Positions 9,551 through 22,936 of a stretch of 64,000 bases of DNA are shown one piece after another. The notes beneath the pieces are model-generated. The model ran no database searches. It was not told the origin of the DNA and saw only the letters and a program-made list of their open reading frames with translations. The position numbers were made by a program, and so were the translations under genes. The stretch covers positions 87,107,601 to 87,171,600 of the forward strand of contig CM057472.1 in the NCBI GenBank assembly GCA_030035585.1, read 5' to 3'. The stretch is from Dugong dugon. Lineage: Eukaryota > Chordata > Mammalia > Sirenia > Dugongidae. How positions within the stretch are numbered: the first letter of the stretch is position 1; each line of letters begins with the position of its first letter.

Positions 9551-12500
9551 AAAAAGCTCCCTGTGTGAATGAATGATCCAATTCTGGCTTATGATAGATA
9601 AGCAAACAAAAAGAAGTAGCGAACACTCTCCCTTAGCAGTATCTTATGAAAGAAATTTAAGGCTGAGAGAAAGCTTATTCTTAAAAAATAAATAGATAAA
9701 TGAAGTGAAATTTACAAAACCGGTTCTCACCTCCAAAGGCTTATCACAATAGCGGTTCCATGAAAATAGCACTGAAAATGGCTGCTCTATGATTTTTGCT
9801 AGCTTTTAGTCCGTATAAGCAAAATGCATTTCTGAAAGAAAATTGAAAATTGTGGACTCTAGTAACATTGCTAGTTGTCAGATTTTTCTCTAATGAGCAG
9901 CTTATCAGTAAATGTACTTAATGGTTAATTACCACATTAGGGCTTATTGGCATAAAAGTGTAACAGAATGTCCATTTTTCCTTATGCAAATTTGGATTTA
10001 TTGCAGGTTAAATCCTGTGACCTGAAATCTAAGTTGGCTGTCATACATTAACAGACGCAGGTACTAGTTCTGCAGGGACTGGCAGTGACAAAGAACCCTC
10101 CAGAGTGAGGGCAAATGAATCAAGCCTGGGTGGGGCTGACTCTTTGGAAAGAGCCACGAAGGCTGTTGGAGCTAATCGCACTGAGGAGACTGCTTGGCAT
10201 TTTTGTTTGTTCTGTTTAGTTTGGATTTCATTTCATTTTCAGAGCATCCAGGTCATCCAAGCAATGACTCAAACTGCCGTTGATGTCATGAAGTATCACC
10301 TACCATGTGGCTCCAGGCACTTGGAGGTTGTAGGATTCAGCTGGAGCTGTGCTGTGGTTCCAAGAGAACTGTCTAGATAGGGGTGTGGGTATGAGATAAA
10401 AATCAAGCTCTCAGGAAATTGTTGTCATGGTCCAATGTAAACTGACTACAGTTTACAGTTATTGCACGATTTTCAAGGGGCATAAGGCATCATATCCAAG
10501 AAAATCATCCAGAAACCAGGGATATAGTGGGCCTACGTGACAGGGCAGAAATGGCTGTCACCCAGTGGCCACAGTAGAGTCCCTAGGTTTGCAGACCTAA
10601 TCCCACACAGAGGCAGCTGTTGGACCTTCTGTCCCTGACAACAGTGATGCAGGATTTTGGGTCTGTTTAGGGTCCTTGTGGGTCTCTCAAGTCAAACTTT
10701 ATTGACTTGAGGCTAAAACAAGACAGGAGTTGTCCTGACATAGTTAAAGCCTCATTTAAATCTATTTGCTTATAAAGACAGGCTTGTGTTGGGTGTTTAG
10801 GGACTTGTAATACATTTGTAGACACTGATTGATTCTGCAAACAATGGGGGAACTTTCTGAAGCCCTGGGACCCTTGGCGTAATCCATAATTAAGAATGAG
10901 AAACTCTCAGCATCTTGAGGACTGAGAAAATCATTACTTCAGTTATCTCTTCAAATGAATCATTAGTGCTCATAAAGGAAAATTTACTCTCATGCCTTGG
11001 GCTTGTGTCCAGGTAATTTTGGCGGGGAGCAGCGTTTCTTACCACACTGTGAGTATTTATGTGGCTGGGCAAAATAAGTTGTGGCTTCAGCGCTGATCCA
11101 TTAGCAGTGAGTGTGGTGGGTGATAGTTCTTTAATTGACCCCCAGGGTAAATACAGCCTGATATTTATAGATTATGGGCGGGGGGGGGGGGGATATGTGG
11201 TTGGAGAAGCAGGTGACTTGGCAGCCCTACACCAATGACTTTTACACTTTCCAGGTCACATCAAAATGTTTCATTTGAATCAAGAAAAGATAGTTCTTGC
11301 TGTCTCACCCTAAAAACTACATCTTGGTTGGCAGTATTCACAGAAAGCATCACTCAGTCTTCATAATTTCCCTTTACAAACGAGGAACAAGGCTTTCTCT
11401 ATTTAAGGACAGTACAAGCTGTTTCAGTTCTAAGATGCAGTCCAAAAATTATCAAGGCAGAGAAGGAGTATGGTGGTAGCAGTGTGTTCTCAGCACAGCA
11501 GGTACTTATTGTAGGATGATGAACAATTCAAGTGGCAGCTAGGTAGGTAATAAGTAGATAGTACCAGTGTCAGAAGAAGTACTTATTCATTATACAGAAT
11601 GTGTTGGACAAAATTCAGCTTTGAAGCTCTACCTGGTCTCCTTGTCCAATGAACTGACTTAAGGCCTAGATGTGAGGGATATTTGAGAGGACTTCTTTTC
11701 CTTGAACCTCACCATTTTTACCATTTGGCCTTTCAGGCATTAGAATCAGGAGGGCCTCTCCCAAATGAGAATCAGCCCCAAGACAATCTTATAGTGACCA
11801 AAGCATGGGAAAGAAGGAATAAAGAGGTGAGAAGAATCTAAAATCCTCACGTAAAGAAAGGACCAAGAGCTGGTTGTCCTGAGAACACATTATACAGAAA
11901 GAAGACAAAGGAAGAGGTACTCAAGAAAGAGTCAAGCACAAGAGTCCAGGAAAATTATATCCCAGTTCATTTCCATTTATCATATCTTTATTGTTCCTTC
12001 TAAAAGCTTTCAGACCTTACAGGGTAGCTCCGTTAGATCTTTAAGTTAATTTTTCCCTGGACTAATTACAAAGCATGAGGATAGGATGACAAGAGAAGCT
12101 TTGAGCTACTCCTTGGGAAATGTAGGGGAAAAATATATATATATTTTTTTAACATTTATTAATTCATTTAAAAATAGCAACTATAAATTCATTATATGTT
12201 AATATAAGTAACATGTATTTATGAAAATTACTATGTTCCCAAAATAAAAAAAATATTGAGAAGAGTAGCATTGTTTTATATTTTGGGGCAAATAGGTTTT
12301 ATTATTATGCCAGCTTGGAGAGACTGGGAATACCATTGCTGAGAAGGATTCTGAGGTCACATAGAAGACCTGAGTGGAAAACGTTGTTGACTGATTAGCA
12401 ATGCCTACCATAGCCAGATTATAGCAAGTGGCAGCCTACAGGTCAATGATGAGTCAGCCATATCCTAGAATTTAGAGTTTCTTATAACACGTCCCCTCGT

Positions 12501-12835
12501 ATTACTCTTTCTCTTTCACAGCCTGTGGTCACCCTGGGATATGGCTATCTAGCTCTTTAAGGGAGGGGATTTATAGAATATTAATAAAGTCCTACTAGTA
12601 CCTTTGTGTGGTCAGCTAGTACCTTTGTGTGGTCAGTTTTCCCATTCTTAGTCTCACTTGAGACTACAACTAAGTTTTTTTTTTTTTTTTTTTTAAGTGC
12701 TCTCAGGGACTTTATGTTGTTCCAAAGAGCCAATGAAATTAAAAAGACTATTATAGAAAATTTACTGAAAGGAGCCTTGTACTCTGAGCTAAGATGTCAC
12801 TCACCATTTTTTTTTTTTTTAAATAGCATCCCACT
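9551..12835. other. Single-copy intronic sequence, 3.3 kb
   Basis: No interspersed repeat or gene is recognisable. It contains a 14-base G-run (11179-11192), an (AT)n tract at about 12133-12145 and two T-runs (12677-12694, 12809-12822). The block 9890-10030 is discussed under findings as a possible conserved element. The frame at 10105-10380 (91 codons) shows no domain or signal peptide that I recognise. Confidence 0.55.
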
Positions 12836-12846
12836 ATTTATCTAAT

Positions 12847-13005
12847 GGAGCCTTGGTGGCACAGAGGTTAAGAACTACGACTGCAAACCAAAAGGTCAGC
12901 CATCTGAATCTACCAGCTGCTCCTTGGAAACCCTAAGGGGCAGTTCTACTCTGTCCTGTAGGGTTGCTATGAGTTGCAATCAACTCGATGGCAACTGGTA
13001 CGGGG
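12847..13005 (+). mobile_element. Afrotherian tRNA-derived SINE
   Basis: A complete copy: head 'ggagccttggtggcacag', anticodon-stem-like 'gactgcaaaccaaaaggtc', body 'cagttctactctgtcctg' and tail 'gttgctatgagttgcaatc'. It is flanked by an imperfect 11-base target-site duplication (12836-12846 atttatctaat; 13006-13016 attcatctgat). Confidence 0.9.
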
Positions 13006-13074
13006 ATTCATCTGATAAACTCTCAAGATAATGAAACAAAGAAATTATATTTTAAATGTTGTGTTCAATCAGCC

Positions 13075-13665
13075 AAATTCCTTTTTGTACGTTTCCCCTC
13101 CCTCTATGCCACTGGCAATAACTATCCTGAGGTTACTATGTAGCATTCTAGTCCACGTTTTAAAATTTCACCACCTGTTCTTATGTCCCTTAGGCAATAT
13201 ACACTATAATTTGAGTGTTTAAAATTCACATAAATTATATCATGCTGTACAGATCTTTGTACAACTTTTTCATCCAACGTATCATTTTCAAGATTTGTCT
13301 ATGTTGATTCCTGTAGATTTCATTCATTCCTGTTAACTGATATTTAGGGTTCCGTTGTAGGAATATACTTCATTTAATTTATCCTTGCCTCTTCTAGTGT
13401 GACTGGGCATTTATGTTGTTTCCAGTTTTCAGTATTACAATTATTGTTACAGTGAACATCCCTGTACATTTTTTTTATCCATACCTGTGCTAGAGTTTAT
13501 TTAGAACGTATACTTAGAAGTAAAATTGCCTACTGGGATCATAAGCTGTGTGTATCTTTAATTTTACTAGCTATTGACAAATTGCTCTCCAAAGTAGTTG
13601 TACGAATTTACACTCCCACCTTTCATCCTTGAAAACATTTGATTTTTGCCAGTGAGCCAGATAAT
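13075..13665 (-). repeat. Old L1 (L1M-type) 3' part, antisense
   Basis: Familiar antisense L1 ORF2-end landmarks occur in order: 'atgttgtttccagttttc', 'agtgaacatccctgtaca', 'ttagaagtaaaattgcc', 'caaattgctctccaaag' and 'tttacactcccacc'. Divergence from the younger L1s in this window is high. Confidence 0.8.
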
Positions 13666-15620
13666 ATAATATAAACCAAATCAATATAGTATAAACCAGA
13701 TGCTTTGTTCCTATTGAGAATCTAGTGACCTCGGGGTGTACAAACTGCATGTTTCTTACTTCAACTCCTTCTTATTCTGCTAAGCCCCGACGTGATGCCT
13801 CCATTCAGGCCAGGTTGAAGCTGGTCTCTTCTTTATCAGCAGCAACTTATTGTCTTTCCACTTGAAACTTAGGAAGTTCTTTCAGTCTTTACAGAATTTT
13901 TCTTACCTCAACCCCAATATCTCACATGTATCATCTTTCCAAAATGCCAGGATATGAGAATATCACAGGACTAGATCCACATTCAGAAGATGAAGCAAAA
14001 AACAACAGCATCCCCATGGCAGCTATGGTTACTGCAAAAACTGAAAATCAAAGCACCAAAACTGTAGTAAAATGATGGTTTCAGAGCAAAAACTCTTCCC
14101 TTAATATACTCATTACTTGTCCAATTTAGGCTCCCCTACTTCTGGGGCTTTGATGGGTAGATAAGAAATCTTGCTTTCATCCTAGAGTTAAAATATGTGA
14201 TTAACCTTTGAGTTTGTCAGATCTATGGCTCCCAACAATTCCTGCCATGGCAAGTTGTAAAGTTTTGTCTTATAGTCTATGAGGGTCATTTAGTTAACCC
14301 CATCTATCATTGCTATTATGTGAACCCTTTTCTGTTACACGTGTTTTACTTACATTGTCTATAATAGTTAGACAAAATATTTGTTTTGGTTGTTACATGG
14401 TAACAACTTGATCATACACTTTAGCCTGAAGGCCTAGCTGTGCAAAAAATAGCATCACTTCCATTAAGGAGCTTACCTTTGATTTATTAATTTCAATAAT
14501 ATATCTATTACTCATAAAACTACTAACATTTTCAGAATAAACCCATTGATATTTTCCTATCAAGAGCGGTGTCAGTCTTTGCTTCTTTTCTTTGTGGATG
14601 AGAAGAGATGTTAGATGCTACAGTGGTCTTGTAGAAAATCTAAAGAAGTAGTTTGATCAGGATGAAAACTTTGAGATCATTGAATTACTGAATTTGAATA
14701 AACCTCTGAGCATTCATTGATTAATTTATCAAATAAATATGTATTATGCACTTACTATATGTTAGGTACTATGCTAGATTTTGGAGATAAGATGGTGATT
14801 AGACAGAAAACGTTCCTGCATTTCCTGAGTTCTGAGGTTTGGTTTCCATCAGTTTTTGAATGAAGATGGTGTCTGAGGACATGGGAGTCCATAGCCAAAT
14901 GGAAGGATCCATATTTCTGTATTTTTTTTTTAGATTTAACTTGGAAAGTAACATTAAGAACGTCTGATCTGTGATTTAAGATTACTTAAAAATGTATTCT
15001 TCTGTTTAGGTTCTAAATATTTTGATTGCAATAAGAATTTTTATTATAAGTATGTTTTGATGATTGTGTGTGTATTTGTGTGTGTGTTCAATGGTTGAAA
15101 AAGAGGAGTATAGAGATAGAAACACAGTAACAGAGAAAGGAATTGTAGTGCAGAACAGGCATATATAATATGCAAATACATGGAGAAGTTGAAGCAAATG
15201 CTGAAAACTATTATCAAGTGTGTGTCTGTGTATACACGATGATAAACTATTATAAAGTGTATACATATCTACCACTATCCTGACAGCCTGCCAGAAGCAA
15301 CACTTCTTGTTTCCAAAAAGAGGGTATTTTATTATGATTCATTTTTTAAAGAAAAGATATATTTTAAAAGATTCTGGGTCTGATTTGTTACAGTAGCTGC
15401 GGTAACTAGAAAACATCATTTTCTAAAATTTCCCTAATGGGAACAATTTAAAAGAAAAAAGGCAGCTACCTTTGGTTCTAGATGTTGATTGTGTTTGTTT
15501 CTAAAAATTTATTTTGACGTATGTATTTTTATGAAAAAAAGATCAGTGCATCCTCAAATAGTGTTAAGAAGCTGAAATATATTTTCCCCTGGGGATACTG
15601 TCACTGTAGCTTTCTCCAGT
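13666..15620. other. Mostly single-copy intron with a short L2 tail
   Basis: An antisense L2 3' fragment is visible at about 14710-14830 ('atgcacttactatatgttag', then 'ggagataagatggtgatt'). The remainder shows no recognised repeat, exon or RNA gene. Confidence 0.5.
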
Positions 15621-15624
15621 TTAA

Positions 15625-15806
15625 CTCAGTTCAGTTTAGCCAGTATTTATTAAATCTCTGTTATATATTAAGCACTATGCTAGCCACAGGGATACAGAAT
15701 TAACATAGGATGGTTTCTTCCTTCAAGGGGCCAATAGACTGGTGAGAAATATCGGCAGGCAGGTCGAAAATAATTATAAGTAATAATGATAAAGAATAAA
15801 AGGTAC
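15625..15806 (-). repeat. L2 3' end, antisense
   Basis: 'ccagtatttattaaatctc', 'aagcactatgctagccac' and 'ccttcaaggggccaatag' follow the antisense L2 consensus. It is interrupted on its right side by the SINE at 15821. Confidence 0.7.
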
Positions 15807-15818
15807 TATACAGAAGTA

Positions 15819-16032
15819 CAGAGCCCTGGTGGCACATTGGTTAAAGCCCTTGGCTGCTAACCAAAAGGTCCACATTTCGAACCTACCAACCACTCCACAG
15901 GACAAAGATGTGGCAGTCTGCTTCCATAAAGATTTACAGCATTAGAAACCCTATGGGGGTACTTCTACTCTGTCTTATAGGGTCGCTATGAGTTGGAATC
16001 GACTCGACGGCACTGGGTTTGGTTTTGGGTTT
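15819..16032 (+). mobile_element. Afrotherian tRNA-derived SINE, long variant
   Basis: Head 'gagccctggtggcacattgg', then the extra middle block 'aaagatgtggcagtctgctt' found in only some copies here, and tail 'gtcgctatgagttggaatc'. A near-perfect target-site duplication (15807-15818 tatacagaagta; 16033-16044 tatatagaagta) flanks it. The tail is close to a clean family match, which suggests a younger copy. Confidence 0.92.
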
Positions 16033-18411
16033 TATATAGAAGTATGCTTAAATATTTCTGGTTATGATGGATAAACTAGTATCAGACTTACCTGGTCACT
16101 AAGAACCACTAAAAAAGCTGAGAAAAAATATAAAAATTATTAGTCTGAAGATATCAGAGAGCTACGATGGCAGAGAGGATTTAAAGTGCCAATATTCTGA
16201 GAAAAGAGAAGGGAAGCACAAAGAGACAAAACCAAAATGCAGTATGTATTTTCCGCTCATGACATTTTCCAAGAGGTCAAGCAGAAAGTGGTGTGGAAGA
16301 AGCTGAGAACCTGAGCAGAACTTCAGCAGTCTCACGGAGCTGGGCAGACAAAAACCGAGTCCAGATCTAGCCCAGGAGGCGGGGCACTGATAAATCCAGG
16401 TGTTCGTTGGTCACTTCTGAGCGGTACACCATAGGAATAAGAAAGACTAACAAAAATAGACCAGTTCTCACAAAGAATAAAACAGTTTTGAATCAGTTCA
16501 GTTCCAGAATGAATTAAGATGATTTACACTACCCTAACGGCCTGCCTGAAAGCAAAGTATGTATTCTTTTTGGAGGAGGTAGTATTATGCAGAGCCTCAA
16601 ATGACTTTTTTCAGGTTTTTATACAAATGGTGTAGCAGTTAATTACATAATGCCTAGTATGCCAGGAGATAAGAGCAAGTCACCAAACACTGAGACAAAA
16701 AACTGACACTAGAAACAAACCTATATGAGGGCCATATAGGAGAGTTATCCGACACAGACTTTAAAATAACTGTGACCAGTATGTTTAAGAAAATAGAGGA
16801 CAAGATAGAGAACTTTGGCTGAGAACTAGGATCTAGTAAAATAATCAAATGGAAATTCTAGAATGGAAGATACAGTAACTGAAATTAAGAACTCTGTACA
16901 CAAGTTTAACATGACCGCTGAACAGAGGGTTATTATCTAGAAGTTAGGTAGTAGAAATTATATATAACAGGGCAAAAACAAATATGAAAACTTCAGAAAA
17001 GAGAAGAAAAGACATATATGACATAGTAAAAAGGTCTAATATAAATTAAACTGGGATCAGAGAAAGAATGAAGAAGAAGCGACGGTTGACGATATCACTG
17101 AGAATTTTCCCAAATGGAAACAAATAAACAACAACAAAAAAACAAGCCACCAATTTAAGAATTGCTTAGAAGTACAATAAGAATATATGCAAAGGAATAT
17201 CTTAGCAAAACTTCTGAAAACAAAACACACACACATCTGAGTCCCCAGAGAAAAAGATACATTACCTTTAAAGAAGCAACAATAAGACTTAAAAATGACC
17301 TTGCAAGAGAAACACTGGAAACCAGAAGACAATAGAGGAATATCTTCAAAATGCTAAAAGAAAATAATTGGCCCTCCCCCCCAGAATTCCATAATCAATA
17401 AACATATTAGTTTTTTCTTTCTTTTTTTTATTGTGCTTCAAGTGAAAGTTTGCAGTTTAAGTCAGTTTCTCATACAAAAATTTATACACACATTGCTATG
17501 TGACCCTAGCTGCTCTTCCTATAATGTGACAGCACACATCTCCTTTCCACCCCGGATTTCCTGTGTCCATTCAACCAGCTCCTGACCATCTCTGACTTCT
17601 CATCTCACCTCTGAACCGGAGCTGCCCATTTAGTCTCATGTATCTACTTGAGCTGAGAAGCACTCTCTTTACGAATATCATTTTATGGCCCACAGTCCAG
17701 TCTAATCTTTGTCTGAAGAGTTGGCTTTGGGAATGGTTTCAGTTTTGGGCTAACAGAGAGTCCAGGGGCCATGTCTTCTGGGGTCCCTCCAGTCTCAGTC
17801 AGACCATTAAATCTAGTCTTTTTACTAGAATTTGAGTTCTGCACCCCACTTTTCTCCTGCTCTGTCAGGGACTCTCTGTTGTGTTCCTTATCAGGGCGGT
17901 CGTTGATGGTAGCCAGGCACCATCTAGTTCTTCTGGTCTCAGGCTGATGGAGTGTGGTTTATGTGGCCCTTTTTGTCTCTTGGGCTAATATTTTCCTTGT
18001 GTCTTTGGTGTTCTTCATTCTCCTTTACTCCAGGTGCATTGGAACTAATGTATCTTAGATGGCTGCTCACTAGCTTTTAAGACCCCAGACACCACTCACC
18101 AAAGTAGGATGCAGAATATTTTCTTAAAAAACTTTATTATGCCAATTGACCTAGGTGCCCCCTGAAACCATGGTCCCCCAGACCCCCAGCCCTGCTACTC
18201 TGTCCCTCAAAGTGTTTGGTTGTATTCAGGAAACTTCTTAGCTTTGGTTTAGTCCAGCTGTGCTGACTTCCCCTGTAGAGTGTGTTGTCCTTCCCTTCAC
18301 TTAGGATAATTCTTGTCTCCTATCTAGTTAGTGAATTTCCCTCTCCCTCCCTCCCTGCCCCATAACCATCAAAGAATGTTTTCTTCTGTGTTTAGACCAT
18401 TTCTTGAGTTC

Positions 18412-21400
18412 TTATAATAGTGGTCTCATACAATATTTGTCCTTTTGCGACTGACTAATTTCACTCAGCATAATGCCTTCCAGATTCATCCATGTTATGA
18501 GACTTTTGTGGATTCATCATTGTTGTTTATCATTGCATAGTATTCCATTCTGTGAATATGCCATAATTTGTTTATCCATTCATCCATTGATGGGCACCTA
18601 GGTTGTTGCTACCTGTTTGCTATTGTGAACAGTGCTGTAGTGAACATGGGTGTGCATATATCTATTTGTGTGATGGCTTTTATTTCTCTAGGATATATTC
18701 CAAGGAGTGGGACTGCTGGATCATATGATACGTCTATTTCTAGTTCTTTAAGGAAGCATCAAATGGATTTCCAAAGTGGTGTACCATTTTACATTCCCAC
18801 CAGCAGCGTACACATGTTCCAGTCTCTCCACAACCTCTCCAACATTTATTATTTTGTTTTTTGGATTAATGCTAGCGTTATTGGGGTGAGATGATATCTC
18901 ATGGTAGTTTTTATTTGCATTTCTCTAATGGCTAATGATTGTGAGCATTTCCTCATGTATCTGTTAGCCGTCTGAATATCTTCTTTGGCAAAGTTTCTGT
19001 TCATATCCTTTGCCCATTTTTTCATTGGGTTGTTTGTCTTCTTGTTGAGGTTTTGCAGTATCTGGTAGATTTTAGAGATTAGATGCTGATCGAATTTGTC
19101 ATAGCCAAAATTTTTTTCCCAGTCTGTTGGTTATCTTTCTACACTTTTGGTGAAGTTTTTTGATGAGCATAAGTGTTTGGCTTTTAGGCGCTCTCAGTTA
19201 TCTAGTTTCTTGTCTGGTGTTTGTGCATTGTTATTGTTTATGCTATGTATTAGGGCACCTAGCATTGTCCCTATTTTTTCTTCCATGATCTTTATTGTTT
19301 TCGATTTTATACTTAAGTCTTTGATCCATTTTGAGTTAATTTTTGCACATGGTGTGATGTGAGGGTCTTGTTTCATTTTTTTTGCAGATGGACATCCAGT
19401 TATACCAGCACCATTTGTTAAAGAGACTGTCTTTTCCCCAATTAGCGGACTTTGGGCCCTTGTCAAATATCACCTGCTCATAGGTAGATGAATTTACATC
19501 TGGATTCTCAATTCTGTGCCACTGGTCTAGGTATCTGTTGTTGTACCAGTAGCAGGCTGTTTTGACTACTGTGGCAGTATAATAGGTTCTGAAATCAGGT
19601 AGTGTGAGGCCTCCCATTTTGTTCTTCTTCTTGAGTAATGCTTTACTTATCCAGGGCCTCTTCCCTCTCCACAGGAAGTTGGTGATTTGTTTCTCCATCT
19701 GATTAAAAATTACCATTGGCATTTAGATCGGGATTGCATTGTATCTGTAGATTGCTTTGGGTAGAATAGACATTTTCACAATATTGAGTCTTCCTATCCA
19801 CAAGCAAGGTATGTTTTTCCACTTATGCAGATCTCTTTTGGTTTCTTGCAGTAGTGTCTTGTAGTTTGCATTGTATAGGTCTTTTACGTCTCTGGTTAGA
19901 TTTATTCCTAAGTATTTTATCTTCTTGGGGGCTATTGTAAATGATGTTGATTTGATGATTTCCTCTTGGAAGTTATCTTTGTTGGTGTAGAGGAATCCAA
20001 CTGATTTTTGTATGTTTATCTTGTATCCTGAAACTTTGCTGAAATCTTCTATTAGTTCCAGTAGTTTTCTTGTGGATTTTTTGGCATTTTCTGTGTGTAA
20101 GATCATATTATCTGCAAATAGAGATACTTTTACTTCTTCCTTGTCAATTTGGATGCTCTTTATTTCTCTTTCTAACCTAATTGCTCTGGCTAGGACCTGC
20201 AGCACAATGTTGAATAAGAATAGTGATAAAGGGCATCCTTGTTTGCTTCCTGTTATCAAGGAGAATGTTTTCAGACTCTCTCCATTTAGGATGAGGTTGG
20301 CTGTTGGCTTTGTATAAATACCCTTTATTATGGTTAAGTGTTTCCCTTCTATTCCCATTTTGCTGAGAGCTTTTATCGTGAATGAGTATTGGACTTTGTC
20401 AAATGCCTTTTCTGCATCAATTGATAAGATCATGTGGTTCTTGTCTTTTGTTTTATTTATGTGATAGATTACATTGGTTGTTTTTCTAATGTTGAACCAT
20501 CCCTGCGTACCTGGTATAAATCCCACTTGTTCATGGTGAATTATTTTTTTGATATGTTGTTGAATTCTATTGGCAAGAACTTTGTTGAGGATTTTTGCAT
20601 CTCTGTTCATGAGGGATATTGGTCTGTAATTATCTTTTTTTGTGGTGTCTTTACCTGGTTTTGGTATCAGGGTTATGTTGGTTTCATAGAATGAATTTGG
20701 GAGTATTCCATCCTTTTCTATGCTCTGAAATACCTGAAACTTTGGTAGAATTCTCCAGTGAAACCGTCAGTTCCAGGGCTTTTTTTTGTTGTTGTTGTTG
20801 GGAATTTTTAAATTACCTTTTCAATCTTTTCTTTTGTTATAATTTTAGTTAGTTGTTCTACCTCTGTTTGTGTTTGTTTAGGTAGGTAGTATGTTTCTAG
20901 AAATTTGTCCATTTCCTCTAGATTTTCAATTTTGTTACAGTACAATTTTTCATGGTATTCTGTTATGATTCTTTTAATTTCAGTTGGGTCTGTTGTGATA
21001 ACGCCCATCACATTTGTTATTCAGGTTATATGCTTCCTCTCCTTTTTTTTTTTGTCATTTTGGCCAATGGTTTATCGATTTTGTTGATCTTTTCAAAGAA
21101 CCAGCTTCTGGTCTTGTTAACTCTTTCAATTGTCTATTTTATTTAATTCTGCTCTAATTTTTATTATTTGCTTTCTTCTGGTGCCCGAAGATTTCTTTTG
21201 CTGCTTTCTTTCTATTTGTTTGAGTTGTAGGGTTAATGTTTTGATTTTGGCCCTTTCTACTTTTTGGATATGTGCATTTGTTTCTATAAATTGACCTCTG
21301 AGTACTGCCCTTGCTGTGTCCCAAAGGTTCTGGTAGGATGTGTTTTCATTCTCATTTGATTCTGTGAATTTCTTTATTCCATCCTTAATTTCTTCTATAA

Positions 21401-22171
21401 CCCAGTAGATTTTGAGCAAGATGTTGTTCAGTTTCCATGGGTTTGATTTTTTTCCTTGCTTTTTCTGTTATTGATTTCCACTTTTATGGCTTTATTGTCA
21501 GAAAAAGATGCTTTGTAATATTCTGATTTGGATTCTGTTAAAGCTTACTTTATGGCCAGATATGTTCCATGTGCACTGGAAAATAAAGTATACTTGGCTG
21601 CTCTCAGGTGGAGTGTTCTGTATATGTCTATGAAATCAAGTTGGTTGATTGTGGCATTTAAATCTTACATATGTTTATTGAGCTTCTTTCTGGATGTTCT
21701 GTCATTCCCCAAAAGTAGCGTGTTGAAGTGTCCTACTATTATAGTGGAGCTGTCTGTCTGTCTTTTCCATACTGTTAGAGTTTGTTTTATGTTTTTGGGA
21801 GCCCTGTCATTGGGTGTGTAAATATTTATTTATGGTTATATCCTCCTGGTGTATTGACCCTTTAATTATTATATAGTGTCCTTCCTTATCTTTGTTGTGG
21901 ATTTTACTTTAATGTATGTTTTGTCAGAGATTAATATTCCCACTTCTGCTTTTTTTTTTATTGTTGTTTGATACATTTTTTTCCCCCACCCTTTGAGTTT
22001 TAGTTTGTTTGTGTCTTTAATTTTAAGGTGTGTCTCTTGTCGGCAGCATATAGACAGATCGCGGTTTCTTTTTTTTTTTTTTAATCCATTCTGCCACTCT
22101 CTCTTTATTGGTACATTTAGTCCATTTACATTCAGTGTAATTATTGATAGGTGTGTGTTTAGTGCTGTCAT
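18412..22171 (-). pseudogene. L1 ORF2 (endonuclease and reverse transcriptase), broken
   Basis: ORF2 is the L1 enzyme that nicks target DNA and reverse-transcribes. Open pieces in order are 22171-21869 (endonuclease start, THLSIITLNVNGLN), 21419-21126, 21011-20808, 20610-19723 (RT, 295 codons, with [12 protein letters not shown] and GSKQGCPLS), 19722-19336 and a last part ending at a stop at 18412. The RT catalytic motif reads FADN at codons 165-168 of its piece, where active L1s have FADD, so the third essential Asp is Asn (20107-20109). Frames change between 22171 and 21419, between 20808 and 20610, and near 19380 beside a T-run (19376-19384). A single nonsense codon separates 20610-19723 from 19722-19336. 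Confidence 0.9.
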
Positions 22172-22576
22172 TTTGATGTCTTTTTTTGTGTATTGTTGAC
22201 AGTTTCTTTGTTCTACTTAATTTTCTGTGCTATTTTTATTTATGTATTTTCTTTTCATCATTGTTGATTTCGTATTTGCTAAGTCTTTGTTTTTCTTGTT
22301 TTTTATTTTGGCATGTAGGATTGTTAGTGTCCTTTGTGGTTACCTTAATATTTACTCCTATTTTTCTAAATTTAAACTAATCTTTTATTTCTTTACTTCA
22401 CCTTGACTTTCTCTCCATATGAAAAATCTATGTCTACATTTTTAAGTCCCTCTTTTTTGTTGTAATGTTGTCATCTTTTACATATTGACATCTCTCCCTA
22501 TTTTCAGCATTTTAGCTTTGATTTATTTTTGTGACTTCCCTGTCTGGGTTGATATCTGGTTGCTCTCTCCTGTGTT

Positions 22577-22936
22577 CTAATCTTGGGTTGTTATCTGATG
22601 TTCTTGATTTTCTAACTGGAGGACTCCCTTTAGTATTTCTTGCAGTTTTGGTTTGGTTTTTACAAATTCCCTAAACTTCTGTTTCTCTGTTGCTTTGTCT
22701 GTGTGTTCCTTGGCTTGTTCTGCATTTTGAATGATTTTCTTTCTGATATCTTGAAGAGTTATGTATATTAATATTTTGTATTCTACCTCTGGTAATTCCA
22801 AGAAGTTCTCTTCCTCTGGAAGATTTATTGATTCTTTGTTTTGGTAGCTTGCTGAAGCCATTATGGTCTGCCTCTTTACGTGATTTGATATTGACTGTTG
22901 TCTCAGAGCCATCAATAAGTTATTATATTTATTCAT
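22577..22936 (-). pseudogene. L1 ORF1 with in-frame internal deletion
   Basis: An open frame of 119 codons. The N-terminal ~70 residues (ALRQQSISNHVKRQTIM...LQDIRKKIIQNAEQ) match the start of ORF1 in the L1 at 3796. The last ~45 residues (EKQKFREFVKTKPKLQEILK) match the C-terminal end of L1 ORF1 proteins, where a motif of the type LRDFVTTRPALKELLK is usual. The long coiled coil, the RRM and most of the C-terminal domain are missing, yet the frame is kept. A normal ORF1 is over 300 residues. The first methionine (22936) or the one at 22909 could be the start; the second aligns better with the other copy. Confidence 0.8.
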
